A program made the translations under genes and the position numbers. Below the pieces are notes generated by a model. The model did not search any database. It was given only the letters and a program-made list of their open reading frames with translations, and was not told where the DNA came from. A DNA stretch of 64,000 nucleotides. It comes from Candidula unifasciata (lineage: Eukaryota; Mollusca; Gastropoda; Stylommatophora; Geomitridae). The DNA is taken from positions 124,001-188,000 of the forward strand of contig CAJHNH020002669.1 in assembly GCA_905116865.2 (NCBI GenBank). The letters run 5' to 3'. Of this stretch, positions 43,540 to 54,639 are shown one piece after another; positions within the stretch are counted from its first letter, which is position 1; the number at the start of each line of letters is the position of its first letter.

Positions 43540-44345
43540 CAGCTTCTTTTTTTTTCTTTCTTCCTCCTCCTCTTTATTTTCTATTTCCTCTTCATATTCT
43601 TCCTCTCCTTCATATTCTTCCTCTCCTTCATATTCTTCCTCTCCTTTATATTCTTCCTTATCTCTTCTTCTTTCTGCACCTCATTTCCTCTTTTCTTCCT
43701 TCATATTCTTCATCCTCTTCCTCTCCTTCATATTTTTCATTCTTCTTCTACTTATCTTATTCTTTTTTCATTCTTTCTCCTTCATATTCTCTCTCTCTCT
43801 TCTTCTTCATGTTTTTTCTTTCTCAACTTGCTTCCTAGTCTTTCTCTTCTTCTTCCTACTATTCTTTCTCCTTCATATGCTTCCTCCTTATCTTCTTCTC
43901 TTTCCTCCCCTCTTCACATTCTTTCCCTTCTTTATATTCTTTCTTTCTCCTTCATATTTGTTCTCTTTATATTCCTTCTCTTCTTTCTCTTTCTTCCCCC
44001 ACCTCCTTCTTCCTCCTCTTCTTCTTTCTGCACCTCATCTCCTCTTTTCTTCCTTTATATTCTTCATCCTCTTCCTCTCCTTCAGATTTTTCTTTCTTCT
44101 TCTACTTTTCTTATCCTTTTTTCATTCTTCCTCCTTCATATTCTTTCTTTCTCTTCTTCTTCATGTTTTTTCTTTCTCAACTTGCTTCCTAGTCTTTCTC
44201 TTCTTCATCCTACTATTCTTTCTCCTTCATATTCTTCCTCCTTTTCTTCTTCTCTTTCCTCCGTTTCTTCATATTCTTCCCCTTCTTTATATTCTTTCAT
44301 TCTCCTTCATATTTTTTCTCTTTATAATCTTTCCCTTCTTCCTCC
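43540..44345. repeat. Polypyrimidine tract, about 800 bp
   Basis: Nearly all C and T on the EHD coding strand, built from words such as CTTCATATTCTTCCTC. The segment from CTGCACCTCATTTCC (about 43673) is repeated from about 44029, an internal duplication with an offset of about 356 bp. Confidence 0.95.
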
Positions 44346-44639
44346 TTAACCACAAGCAACATAAGCACATAGTTTGTAGAGCAAGTCATAACAGACAAGA
44401 TCCGTATGGTTGTCCATGGCATCTTGATGTCTGGTCCAGTTGTTTTGACCATATCTGGCCACTGGATCAAATGGGATCTATTTATTGTCTTGACCATAAG
44501 TTGCCACATTATAAAATACAATTTTGATGATGTCTTTTTGATCCTACAGGATCAAGGGGAATCTAGGTTGTTGTATCTTTTGAAGAGTCTTTATTACATT
44601 CAGTGGAAAAGGAGATGACCTGCCTACTTAACAAATTCT

Positions 44640-45130
44640 TAGACCTACCGGGTTGTGCTGCTGTGGCATAGCAGGAAATGATATGGCGGTTAAACTGGTC
44701 AAAGAAGGAAAACAGGACCTCCATATCTTAATCACAAGAGGTAAAGACACTGATCAAGGAGTACAGAAACCCCTGGAGATGGAGAACAAACAGCAAACAT
44801 CCATATGACCAATCGATAGACTAAAAAGGAGGCAGTACACAACCATTTTTATAAAGTTGAGAACAGGACACTGCAGACTTCACACACACAATAAAGGCTG
44901 CACAATCCACCCAACATCCCTGCCAACTGGCACTTCAGACACCTGAGCACCTACTGCAGAACTGCCCCCCCCCCCCTCCTCCTACAGCAGAACCAGCGAG
45001 AAAACACATAGCCATAGGGAAGAGGCATCCAGGGGAGACCTTTAGAGACTTGCTGCTGACGTGCTGCTTCATGGAGGCAGTACAGCTAGTAATTTGGGTC
45101 TATGAAACTGAACGCAAAGAAGAAGAAAAT
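44640..45130 (+). mobile_element. LINE family L4 3-prime fragment in EHD intron 2
   Basis: A decayed version of 29870-30458: GGGTTGTGCTGCTGTGGCAT (C-GI-GN region), TTGAGAACAGGACACTGCAG and GAACTGCCC, ending GAACGCAAAGAAGAAGAAA. Confidence 0.72.
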
Positions 45131-45217
45131 ATCCAATCAATATCCAGAGTTATATATAGTGAAGAGTTTGTGTTATTGGCATTGAAGAGCTACTAACTTG
45201 TTATTTTACATCCCCAG

Positions 45218-45733
45218 CTGAAGCCAAAGCTCATCGAGACGGTGGACTCCATGTTGGCAACAGACATTGCCCGCCTTATGCAGATGATACCAGCAGAGGA
45301 GAAAGAATCAGTGCAGAAGGATGAAACCAATGGAAATGTCCATGGTGGGGCTTTCGAAGGCTACACTGAGAGCCCCTTTGGCGTGGGCCGAGGGGAGGGT
45401 GTGGACGCAGGTCGCGGGGAACACGAGTGGGTTGTGGAGTCTGGCAAATATGAGTATGATGACACATTTACCAAGCTGAACCCAGTCAACGGGAAAATCT
45501 CAGGAGCTGCGGCCAAATCTGAAATGGTCAAATCTAAACTGCCCAACACTGTCCTGTCCAAGGTGTGGAAGCTGGCAGATATTGATAAAGATGGAATGCT
45601 GGACGCCGATGAATGGGCCCTGGCCAACCATCTCATTAAGATTAAGCTGGAAGGTCATGACCTTCCAAATATATTGCCAGATCATCTGATACCACCGTCC
45701 AAACGGGAAGGTACTGCAGAACTGGCTTCCTAA
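45218..45733 (+). CDS. EHD (EHD1/3, RME-1/Past1 ortholog): EHD-family ATPase, coding exon 3 of 3 with EH domain and stop
   Basis: The exon starts after TCCCCAG with LKPKLIETVDSML and ends at a TAA, giving residues 374-544. It holds the end of the helical domain, an acidic and glycine-rich linker with an SPFG motif (a counterpart of the GPF/NPF-like linker motif in vertebrate EHDs), and a C-terminal EH domain from about residue 440. That domain has KVWKLAD, with the Trp (about 490) expected in the NPF-binding pocket, and a canonical EF-hand loop DIDKDGMLDADE (about 494-505). The EH domain binds NPF-containing partners such as Rabenosyn-type and MICAL-type proteins in the family. The last residues (EGTAELAS) extend slightly past the usual PPSKRR end. 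The total length of 544 compares with about 534-543 in vertebrates, so the gene is complete. A far-downstream AATAAA at 46991 is a weak candidate polyadenylation signal. Confidence 0.97.
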   Translation: MKPKLIETVDSMLATDIARLMQMIPAEEKESVQKDETNGNVHGGAFEGYTESPFGVGRGEGVDAGRGEHEWVVESGKYEYDDTFTKLNPVNGKISGAAAKSEMVKSKLPNTVLSKVWKLADIDKDGMLDADEWALANHLIKIKLEGHDLPNILPDHLIPPSKREGTAELAS

Positions 45734-46250
45734 ACCTGGCCAGTATAGGTGCCAGACATGGGAACTCTCCACATGCAAGTTCAAGCTCTGCTGCATCTAC
45801 CCTGCTAAACAGAGCATCGACTGATTACACGTGTGATGCCTTGTAACATCTGAACTGTGTGTGCCTGGTCGTTTAGAAGAATATACAAATTGCTCCAGTG
45901 AGGATCTGTTTGGATGTAGTTATCATCCTTGTAGAATATCTCTGTCATAATACACATCATTATCATCATTCACATCATCACTAGCATTCACATCATCATC
46001 ATTAAGTGCCTTGTCAACTGGCATGTGTGGTCATGCTTCTTCACATCTTAGTCTCCAGTAGCCTGCATCAAAAGTCAGTGCCAGAATCTTGTCTTGTCTG
46101 TGCCACTTCTTCACATCTTAGTCTCCAGTAGCCTGCCTCAAAAGTCTGTGCCATGACAGAAGGATGCCCAGAGTCTTCTCTCATGCATTCTTCTACCTGT
46201 CTTTCCACTTATCTGTTATTGTTTTTCTCTTCTCATAACATGACCAGAAA
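45734..46250. other. EHD 3-prime flank
   Basis: Probably 3-prime UTR in part. CTTCACATCTTAGTCTCCAG-TAGCCTGC occurs twice (about 46039 and 46108). No polyadenylation signal near the stop is convincing. Confidence 0.5.
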
Positions 46251-46253
46251 CTA

Positions 46254-46437
<184 letters not shown>

Positions 46438-47036
46438 TTTGTTGTCAAGTTATCTATACATGTCTCAGCTTCTCTCAGATGATTTAGATTACTCCTTTTG
46501 GCTGTCCAAGGAATTTAGTACTCTCTTCTGTGAAACCAAATCAGAACTCCCAGGATATAAAATTGACTGGACAGTGAAATGATGAAGAGACAGGAGGCAG
46601 TGAAGATGTGGAAAACAAACATGAGGTATAAACACATGGTGCCACTTCTAGATCACTCAGCACCAACAGGAAGAGACAAGTAAAATATAGATAGCCTATC
46701 ATCATAAGAGATGGAATAGAAGAATAAACCTTGGGTAACCAAACATCAGGCCAAAGATGCAGGAAAACAGAGAAGGATATTTGGAAAGCTTCATAATGCT
46801 GGACAACTACAGCTTTTTTATGTCGGCATGCAGTGGTATGCAGTACCGATATCTTCTTTTAGGCATAATTTATTCTAGCGCTGCAATAGGCATGGTTTTT
46901 TAAGGAGTGCGGGCACCTTTTTAGAGACACTTTTTGGTGAATACCAGGAACTTTGTTTTTATCCAAGGAAAACTAGCTGTGTGGCCGACAAATAAAAAAT
47001 CTGAGCAGTATTATATTTATGACAATATCAACTTGG

Positions 47037-47037
<1 letters not shown>
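46438..47037. other. Unassigned stretch
   Basis: Contains AATAAA at 46991-46996. Nothing else recognised. Confidence 0.45.

Positions 47038-47075
<38 letters not shown>
47038..47075. repeat. Homopolymer G38
   Basis: Thirty-eight consecutive G, read directly. Confidence 0.97.
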
Positions 47076-47076
<1 letters not shown>

Positions 47077-47940
47077 GTCAGGATCAACTGTGTTTGCTCC
47101 TGACTGGGCACATGAAACATTTATATTGTACTCAGGATAAGCCCATGGGTGCTCCTCTTTCTGTCTGAACAAATCTGTGTAGTATAGTTGATGTTCTGTA
47201 GAACAGTTTTGAAACAAGAAGAAAATAGAAGCTTGTAGTAAGGTACATTTGATACAGATTGAAAACACAGGATATGGAAGCAAACCGTCTTGTTTTTCTT
47301 CTGTCATAGCCAGTGTGATGTAGAGTACACGTGGAGCAATACTTTGAATCTTATTCATCTTCTTATTAGTTCACCCTAAAATAGTTGCTTGTCATGGTTT
47401 GTTGTGGTTTACAGCTAGGCTGCAGTACCTGCACCTTTTGTTCCAGTACATCTTATTTCAGTAAACTAATAGTCACTTTTACAACAAGCTTGTTATGGGG
47501 CAGCAGGTCTATCCTCCCCCACCCCCCCCCCCCCACCAAGTGGGGCCCGGGAACCCACAGAGGGAGAACTGAACCTGACTGACAGGAGGTGAGAGTATGT
47601 TGTTGATCTACCATTGAGAAACTGGTAAATTAATGACAGTACTTTTGCTTGCTGCGGAAACCTGAAAAGTTAACTGGTATTTTTCTGTTAGGCTCATACG
47701 TGGCAAATTAACTATGTTAGATTTCTATTTTGTTCATACGTAGAACATGAATTATTGAACATTTTGCTCCAGTCTTTTTGTATGTTTATCCCACCCATTT
47801 CTCAATATTCTTTGCTCACACCAACTTTACAAATTCTGTCTTTATTTTCATTTAACACTTGACTACATTGTGTTTTTAAGTAAATTGCCTCACCACTGTG
47901 TGTTTATTTGCTAAACATCATATTTTTGGAGAATATTTTA
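47076..47940. other. Unassigned stretch
   Basis: C-rich run at about 47515-47536. No gene seen. Confidence 0.45.
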
Positions 47941-48391
47941 TACATCCGCTCTTCTACATAATTATGTTTTGCTTACCTGGATACATCCGCTCTTCTACAT
48001 AATTATGTTTTGCTTACCTGGATACATCCGCTCTTCTACATAATTATGTTTTGCTTACCTGGATACACCCGCTCTTCTACATAATTATGTTTTGCTTACC
48101 TGGATACATCCGCTCTTCTACATAATTATGTTTTGCTTACCTGGATACATCCGCTCTTCTACATAATTATGTTTTTGCTTACCTGGATACATCCGCTCTT
48201 CTACATAATTATGTTTTGCTTACCTGGATACATCCGCTCTTCTACATAATTATGTTTTGCTTACCTGGATACATCCGCTCTTCTACATAATTATGTTTTG
48301 CTTACCTGGATACATCCGCTCTTCTACATAATTATGTTTTGCTTACCTGGATACATCCGCTCTTCTACATAATTATGTTTTGCTTACCTGG
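47941..48391. repeat. 41-bp tandem array, 11 units
   Basis: Near-identical units TACATCCGCTCTTCTACATA, ATTATGTTTTGCTTACCTGG, A. The high uniformity suggests recent expansion. Confidence 0.98.
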
Positions 48392-48714
48392 ATTCTGGCC
48401 TCTTGTTTGTGCTGGAGTTATACGTGTAATACCGTTGGTGATATGTGTATGTTTCCTGTGTATGGAAGTTTATGGGACATCTTGTGCACGTTTGACGTAC
48501 AACTGCTCTGATAAGGTTTCTGTACTTCATTTGGAGCTGACGACGACATCCCTTGGCTGGTGTTATATAGTTCCTGTCACCCCTTGAGTGCAGCTTGGTC
48601 TATCTTCTTATTTATGTCCTCTTTAATGGCTTCAGGTGTCGAGGGAAAACCACTGGTGTGGAGAACAAAAAGAAGAATGAAGCTGTTTTGTTTTATTGTA
48701 CTGTATTTTATATT

Positions 48715-48860
48715 TGGATGGCTGTCTGGGGAAGTAAAGGCGGCTGGCGTAATACTGGCCACATTACCCACCTAGTGCCGATCGGTCTGTATAAATATGG
48801 GATGCTCTCCCCATATGCCCGATGCGCTTAAGGTGTGAAAAAAGATCTCTAGTTTTTCTT
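48715..48860 (+). repeat. SINE-C copy, 3-prime half
   Basis: GAAGTAAAGGCGGCTGGCGT, CCACCTAGTGCCGATCGGTC and ATGGGATGCTCTCCCCATAT then AAAAAGATC. Confidence 0.82.
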
Positions 48861-49668
48861 TATATTTACTCTGTCATTTGTTTCTGTGCTTGGAGAGGGA
48901 AATAGAGGTCTGCATCACACCCCTTGTGTTTTTGATAGGAGGTCTTTTCATAAACTGCTACACTACATACAGACCTTTGCCCAAGCTCTGAGGAGTGTAT
49001 TCTGAGGATTGTACCAGTGTATTCGACTTGAGAATGAAAATGTAGTCTTCCAGTGGTTTTACCACCAGCCGTCATATCTCATGTGTGTGTGGTGTGTCAG
49101 TCATGCTCTTCCACACTGAGCTTTTATTATATGTGTGTCTCAGTATTGTCACATTGCTCATGTTGCATATCAAAGTTTTATGTTATTCTCATAACATTTG
49201 TATCATTCTTGACTATACCGGCATTTAATGATATATATAATATATACTATCGTTAAATTGAGAATATCAGTGCAATTAAATAATAATTTATGATAATGTC
49301 ATTGTTCCTTTATTGTACACACGTGACAAGATACCTTACTTTAGTGTAAAAGATATTTCACCAGACTTGAAAAAATTGTTGGCTTTTGATTTAAGAGTTT
49401 AAAAAATGTTCCTGATGTTTGGTCAGTTATTTGAGGTTGTGACAGCTTGAGTCGACCAAGTACCAGGGTTACGGTGTCAGGGATGCTGTGGGATTTAATT
49501 AGATCTGTCTTCATTTTGAACTTGCTGTCTTGTGACAGCATGTACCTCTGGAAATGTTTGCTGCCATGTCTTAATTGCTAGCTCATTGTCAATATTTACA
49601 TGTGGTTTATTTCCACTGAGGGTTCCAGCACACTGCTTTAATGTTCATGCCACTATTTATGTTTCGCT
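48861..49668. other. Unassigned stretch
   Basis: Nothing recognised. Confidence 0.45.
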
Positions 49669-49669
49669 G

Positions 49670-49910
49670 TGGTGTAGCGGCTAGATGCTGACTTGCGGAT
49701 CAGAAGGTCTTGGGTTTAAATCCGAACAGAGCTGGACTTTCCCCCCCCCCCCCTTCAGAAATGATCTTGGTTCCCAGATTGACCCATTCTTAAATAGGCA
49801 CCAGGAAAAGTCATGGAAAGTAAAGGCAGCCAGTTGGTCTATAAAATATAGCTCTAACACTATATACCTAGTGCCCCAGAAGGCGTGGAAAAAGGTCCTT
49901 TACTTTTGAC
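49670..49910 (+). repeat. SINE-C copy with a poly-C linker
   Basis: Head GTGGTGTAGCGGCTAGATGC, GGGTTTAAATCC (B-box-like), linker C13 at about 49741, then the body to GGTCCTTTACTTTTG. Confidence 0.88.
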
Positions 49911-50438
49911 TAATAATAGGTAATCTGTAATAAACTTTTCGCCACAAGTTAATAAACTAAAATAAAACTTCATGCTGCTATCAGTTTATAATCTATAATG
50001 AACCTGCATGCCACAAATTAGCCATCCATATTAAACTTTCATGCTGCTGGTAACATAAACAACAATTCTGTACCGTCTCCACAACGAAGGTTGGCTACTG
50101 TGTAGTCACCACTATATTTGAGAATATTACATAGTGGGGCTCTTCCACAGTGTGACTCTCATACCATTATGAAACAAAAGTAATACTTCATGCCACAGTT
50201 TAGCCACGCTATAATCAGTCTTCATAACCACGTACTAGCCAGTCTTTTGTAAACTTTCTTGATGGAAAACTCATTTTATTATTGCATTTACACATCTGCT
50301 AATCAATCATATAACCACAGATGACAGAATAGTAAACTTATTCAAGTTGCACATAAGCTAATAATCTCTTCAGCATGTTCATGTGTTCAGACTTGAAGAA
50401 CAACTAAATCAGTTACTAATAAACTATAGAAAAACCCT
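49911..50438. other. Unassigned AT-rich stretch
   Basis: Degenerate repeats of words such as AAACTTCATGCTGC and AACCTGCATGCCACAA, about 50-60 bp apart. No gene. Confidence 0.45.
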
Positions 50439-50439
50439 T

Positions 50440-50530
50440 GAATGTTGAATTAAGAATCGACATCACAGCACTCGGGACACTCCCATAAGTGCTCAGTCCC
50501 TATCTTCAGCAGCAGTCAAAGAGTAAAACC
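50440..50530 (-). mobile_element. LINE family L5 3-prime fragment
   Basis: GAATTAAGAATCGACATCAC, GCACTCGGGACACTCCCATA and ATCTTCAGCAGCAGTCAAAG, a good nucleotide match to the other L5 ends. Confidence 0.65.
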
Positions 50531-51750
50531 CTTGTTAACATGAACACACCTAAGAACAGTCACTCAACATGAACAAAATATTGGTCCCAGCAGGGAGTAT
50601 GTATTGTTTTTAGTGACGGGTTAGCACACATTTGTTAAACAGGATTTTTGGTTCTTTGGATTCATGTAATTGAGGTATCATTGTTTGAAATTTATTAACT
50701 GCAATAGAGGGAATTAAATGGTTTAATAGAATGATTAATGTGGAGCTTTGGGAGAGAACTAAACAAACTTCATTGAACCAACAGGTGAAGAAAAGATGCT
50801 GTCGTTGGATAAGGCACACGTTTTTACACTGGAACCCATAAGTGCGTAGAAATAGAGTCCGACCCCCCCCCCCCCCCCCCCATCCCCCCCCCTAAAAAAA
50901 CACAAGAGAAGGGTACTAGAGAGTAAAGTTAAAAAGATGCGGAAGACATGAATGAGGTGAGCTGCGTGTGATAGCAAAGGATAGAGTGAATAGGTTGAGA
51001 GCCTCTGCTCCACTGGGGGAGAAAGATCAGAGGAGAATAGAAGAATATTCATGTTTTTAAGATTTAAACATTTTATCTTAGTTCAAGAATTAGAACTAGA
51101 GAGGTACTTTTGTGAATAAGTCATATATCAGAGTCATGTGGAGTTTCTACAATGTATTTATCTCATCTCTGAGAACAAACATTAAAATATACGCATCTAA
51201 AAATGGTCTATACTTGTGTATGTGATATCCAGTGAAATAATCAAATTTACATCCTTTTAATTTACTCAAAAAATATGTTTAGATGTATTTCTTTGATAAT
51301 CTTTTTTTTTTTTGGCCTTTTTTTTGTATTTCCTGTCACATATTTTTTTATTTCAAAAGATTTTATTTTTTGCAATATATCAGAAATGGTTGTTCTCTTC
51401 CCCCCCCCCCCCCCTAAACCGGCATTCTGACGTCTGATTAACCAGATACATATGCTTTAGTCTTTCTATTTATAAATACTTTTTGTTTGTCTTTTTTACA
51501 TGTTTGTTTTGCTGAGGTGGGTTGATCAGCTCTCTTGTTTCCCACATTTCATTCTAAACATGACCCGGGATCCACTTTACCAGGCTGGATCCACCCCAGT
51601 GTCATAGTCAAGTAAAAGACCCACAATCACTCCTTTTAGTGCTCACATTTGTATTGCCCAATCAGGACTTGATAAATAAAGTGGGTCAGTACCACAGTGA
51701 CCGCCTTTATTTCCCAGAATATTGTTATGGCAGCCGTGATCAGTTTTAAA
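50531..51750. other. Unassigned stretch
   Basis: C runs at about 50863-50889 and 51402-51414. AT-rich elsewhere, no gene seen. Confidence 0.45.
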
Positions 51751-51754
51751 TTCA

Positions 51755-52005
51755 TCTCATTGGGAAGGGGGTTTGAACCAGTGACTTTTGGGGCTCCAGT
51801 TTGGAGATTAAAGAATAAACTCACTGTGCCCCCCCCCCCCCTCTCTCTTTCCCAAGGAACTGACAGTCTGCATACAAATAAGGCAGATCTGCAAATGGAT
51901 ATGTACACAAAACTCAAGTTCTGGATCAAGACCAAAATCCAGGAGTGGACAAACCAGATCTTCCGTCCAAGTTTACAGCCCATGGACACTGAGAGGAAGA
52001 ACTAG
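51755..52005 (+). repeat. SINE-B copy with an internal C run
   Basis: GGGGCTCCAGTTTGGAG head region, C12 at about 51830, then AAGGAACTGACAGTCTGCAT, CTCAAGTTCTGGATCAAGAC and GAGAGGAAGAAC. Confidence 0.7.
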
Positions 52006-52184
52006 TGACTGCTGGGTCAGAAGGTCAGCTACCAACCACCGTGTTACCATAGCTCTTGTTCTTATTCCCATGGTGATAGAAAAATATTCTGCTATTGTTT
52101 TGGCTGTTGAACCTGGACCGCTGTCTTCATAACTATGTGCACTAACTATGTGTGTATACACAAGTGAATAGTTGATCCCGCATC

Positions 52185-52445
52185 CAGGCCTAAAGAGGGT
52201 AATGTTATGGGAAGTAAAAGAGGCCAGCACCTGATGATGACCTCATCACCCATCAAGTGTTGATATTTCTATAAGGAAATGAGCCTACCACGATATGCCT
52301 GCTGAGGCACTGGCCTGGCACTGGTAATGTCATGGGAAGTAAAAGAGGCCAGCACCTGATGATGACCTCATCACCCATCAAGTGTTGATAGTTCTATATG
52401 AGCCTACCATAATATGCCTGATGAGACACTGGCCTGACAAGATCT
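52185..52445 (+). repeat. SINE-C body, duplicated segment
   Basis: GGCCAGCACCTGATGATGAC, CTCATCACCCATCAAGTGTT occurs twice (from about 52199 and about 52325), a direct repeat of about 126 bp derived from the SINE-C body. Confidence 0.7.
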
Positions 52446-52479
52446 GACATCATTCACAAGCAAACCAGAGTCAACATTT

Positions 52480-52705
52480 AGAGAACATGCATCTTTCCTA
52501 TACCAACATACAGAAGTCAGTCGTGGACTTTCTCAGAATCATTCGGGGAGAAAGTAGCCACTTTTGAGCTGAAATGTTATAGAAAGATTTTTAGAATTCC
52601 ATGGACCAAAAAGAAAAGAAATATTGAAATCCTAAAAGATTTGAACAACAAAGTAGATTGGCTCGTAAACAGCATCTTGTCTCCGAAACTGAAATATAAT
52701 AAATC
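52480..52705 (+). mobile_element. LINE family L1 tail fragment
   Basis: Plus strand reads ELKCYRKIFRIPWTKKKRNI then EILKDLNNKVDWLVNSILSP then KLKY, colinear with 1604-2170. Confidence 0.8.
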
Positions 52706-52744
52706 CACTCCCCCAGCAAGTATATCATAAAAATCGACTAGCTG

Positions 52745-53030
52745 AGTGCTTACTGAAACTGGATGTTAGCGCAGTCGATAAGAAGCTCGCTTTCAAATCC
52801 AGCTGCGACTCGCTGCAGCCCACGGTCGGGGTTCGAAACTGGGCAGCTCCCGGGGTTCACCCAGCCTCTAAGAAATGGTTACCAGAGTTGACACTCTGGG
52901 GTGAATGGAGGAACGTCGCTGTAGCTACAGAGTTACATGTCTTATCAGCTGTCCGTACTGGTGGCAGAGCACTTATGGTTTATAACCGTGTGCAATGACG
53001 CTGGTTCACATCTTCCAACTTTACCTTTAC
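52745..53030 (+). repeat. tRNA-headed SINE with a SINE-A-like 3-prime end
   Basis: Head TTAGCGCAGTCGATAAGAAG, B-box-like GGGGTTCGAAACTGGG, a different body, and an end GAGCACTTATGGTTTATAAC then TGACGCTGGTTCACATC resembling the SINE-A end. Confidence 0.65.
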
Positions 53031-53199
53031 TTTTATAAATACAGTATTTTTAAAAATGATTTATAAAACAAAATGCTAAGCACTTTTTTGTTTTTGTGAG
53101 TACTTTTCTATAAGAAATTTGCCAGACACAACTGAACCATTACATTGATATTTGGTCACTAAAGTACCACTTGTTGGTGATTCTTTCTTTTATGTTCTT

Positions 53200-53490
53200 C
53201 TTCTTCTTTGCATTCACCAGCTGTAAACTCTGGCGGAAAGTTCTGGTTGTTCATCCACTTCTGGACTGCAGTCCTGTTCCAGAACCTGAGTGTTGCATGT
53301 GCATCTGTTTTACAGATCTGACTCATCTGTATGCAGACTGCTGGTTCCTTGCCTCTTAGACAGATGCACTCTGACTTCAAAGGAAGCTCCCAGTTAGTCG
53401 ACTCTTACGACATGCTTTTGGGTAGGCAGTGGGTCTATTCTTCTTTTTCCTATAACAGGGCCCCCTAACCCACACGGGCGAATCTTTTAT
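53200..53490 (-). repeat. SINE-B copy, reverse, near full length
   Basis: TTCTTCTTCTTTGCATTCAC, CAGCTGTAAACTCTGGCGGA, CTGTTTTACAGATCTGACTC, GGTAGGCAGTGGGTCTATTC and AACAGGGCCCCC. Confidence 0.9.
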
Positions 53491-54080
53491 GTTATTTCAT
53501 ACTTTGATTCATGGGCATGTTCTTCTCGGAGTTCTTGGTAATAGTGCTTAGCATTTTTTTTGTCGCCCTCTTTAGTCATGTTTTCTTTAATTTGGTGGGG
53601 GAGGGGGGGGGGGGTAAATGCTATATATTCAGGGGTGGGGCACCTGAAAAGGTTGAAAACCACTATATAACGGGGAGATGCAGCCTATGGCGATGGGGAG
53701 TGTGACTGGCTAAACCAGCTGACGTTAAGAAGGGTCTTCAATTAGGACCATTGTTGCCATCAGATGTGTCTGAAATGTTGCTTCTTAGAAGCTCAGTTAA
53801 GGCACCAACATTTGTTTTTTCATCTCCCAGAGTGACGTTTTAGATAAATGTTGGATATGTTTAACATGTTGTTCTCCTTCTGCTACACTTATTTGGGCAG
53901 TACTGAAGTAGAAGTGTGGGGACTGATAGAGATATCAAAATACGAAAGGCAAGACGTTTCATAGAGGAGGGAGTCTACAGAAATAAATTCCAGTGTATCA
54001 AGAGGTGAGGAAAAGATGCTGACATTGGATAGAGCACATGTCATTGAGTGTAAAGTATACACTGATTGTGGTTGTAGGGG
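53491..54080. other. Unassigned stretch
   Basis: G run near 53602-53614. AAGGTTGAAAACCACTATAT at about 53650 is hAT-end-like without a clear partner. No gene. Confidence 0.4.
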
Positions 54081-54084
54081 TGTG

Positions 54085-54325
54085 GTTGTAGGGAGAGCAT
54101 TGGAGATGTAAAATGATGAATTGTTATGTTTCTGTGAGGTATGTAAAGAGTGCATTGGAGATGTAAAATGATGAATTGTTATGTTTCTGTGAGGTATGTA
54201 AAGAGTGCATTGGAGATGTAAAATGATGAATTGTTATGTTTCTGTGAGGTATGTAAAGAGTGCATTGGAGATGTAAAATGATGAATTGTTGTGTTTCTGT
54301 GAGGTATGTAGAGAGTGTACTGGTG
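54085..54325. repeat. 55-bp tandem array, about 4 units
   Basis: Units GTATGTAAAGAGTGCATTGG, AGATGTAAAATGATGAATTG, TTATGTTTCTGTGAG. Confidence 0.95.
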
Positions 54326-54639
54326 TTGTGAAGTGATGAACATTGGTTGTGTTTTTGAGAGTTAAATAAAGAATGCATTGTTTATATTTTAGCGGTATCT
54401 CCACCTACTCTGTTAATTTTTATGTAACCATTTTCACCTAGAATGAACTGACACTTTCATGTCTAGCTTCTAGATCCTACATTTGAAACTGTTATGAAAT
54501 TATTTGCCCATCAGTCATATGTTGTATGGACTTTATGGAACTGTGCAGTTCTGTTTATCATTGCTCATTGAAAGTCATGTTGTTGTGCATTATTTAAGTG
54601 ACCTTATATTCCATGGCATCAGTGTTATTTCCAAAACAA

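Larger units (their letters stand above)
43529..45217 (+). other. EHD intron 2 (1.7 kb)
   Basis: A phase-0 GT-AG intron. Its first half is an almost pure pyrimidine tract on the coding strand (43540-44345). Its second half contains a decayed RNase H-type LINE 3-prime fragment (about 44640-45130). The long open frames inside are low-complexity Ser/Leu/Phe translations and are not genes. Confidence 0.9.

Noticed and set aside
43307..44527. A 406-residue ORF starting at 43307
   Set aside because: Only 43325-43528 is EHD exon 2. The rest reads through the donor into the pyrimidine tract and gives low-complexity Ser/Leu/Phe.
46991..46996. AATAAA as the EHD polyadenylation signal
   Set aside because: It is 1.26 kb past the stop, beyond a (CT)n tract, with no supporting downstream element that I can judge, so it is mentioned only as a weak candidate.
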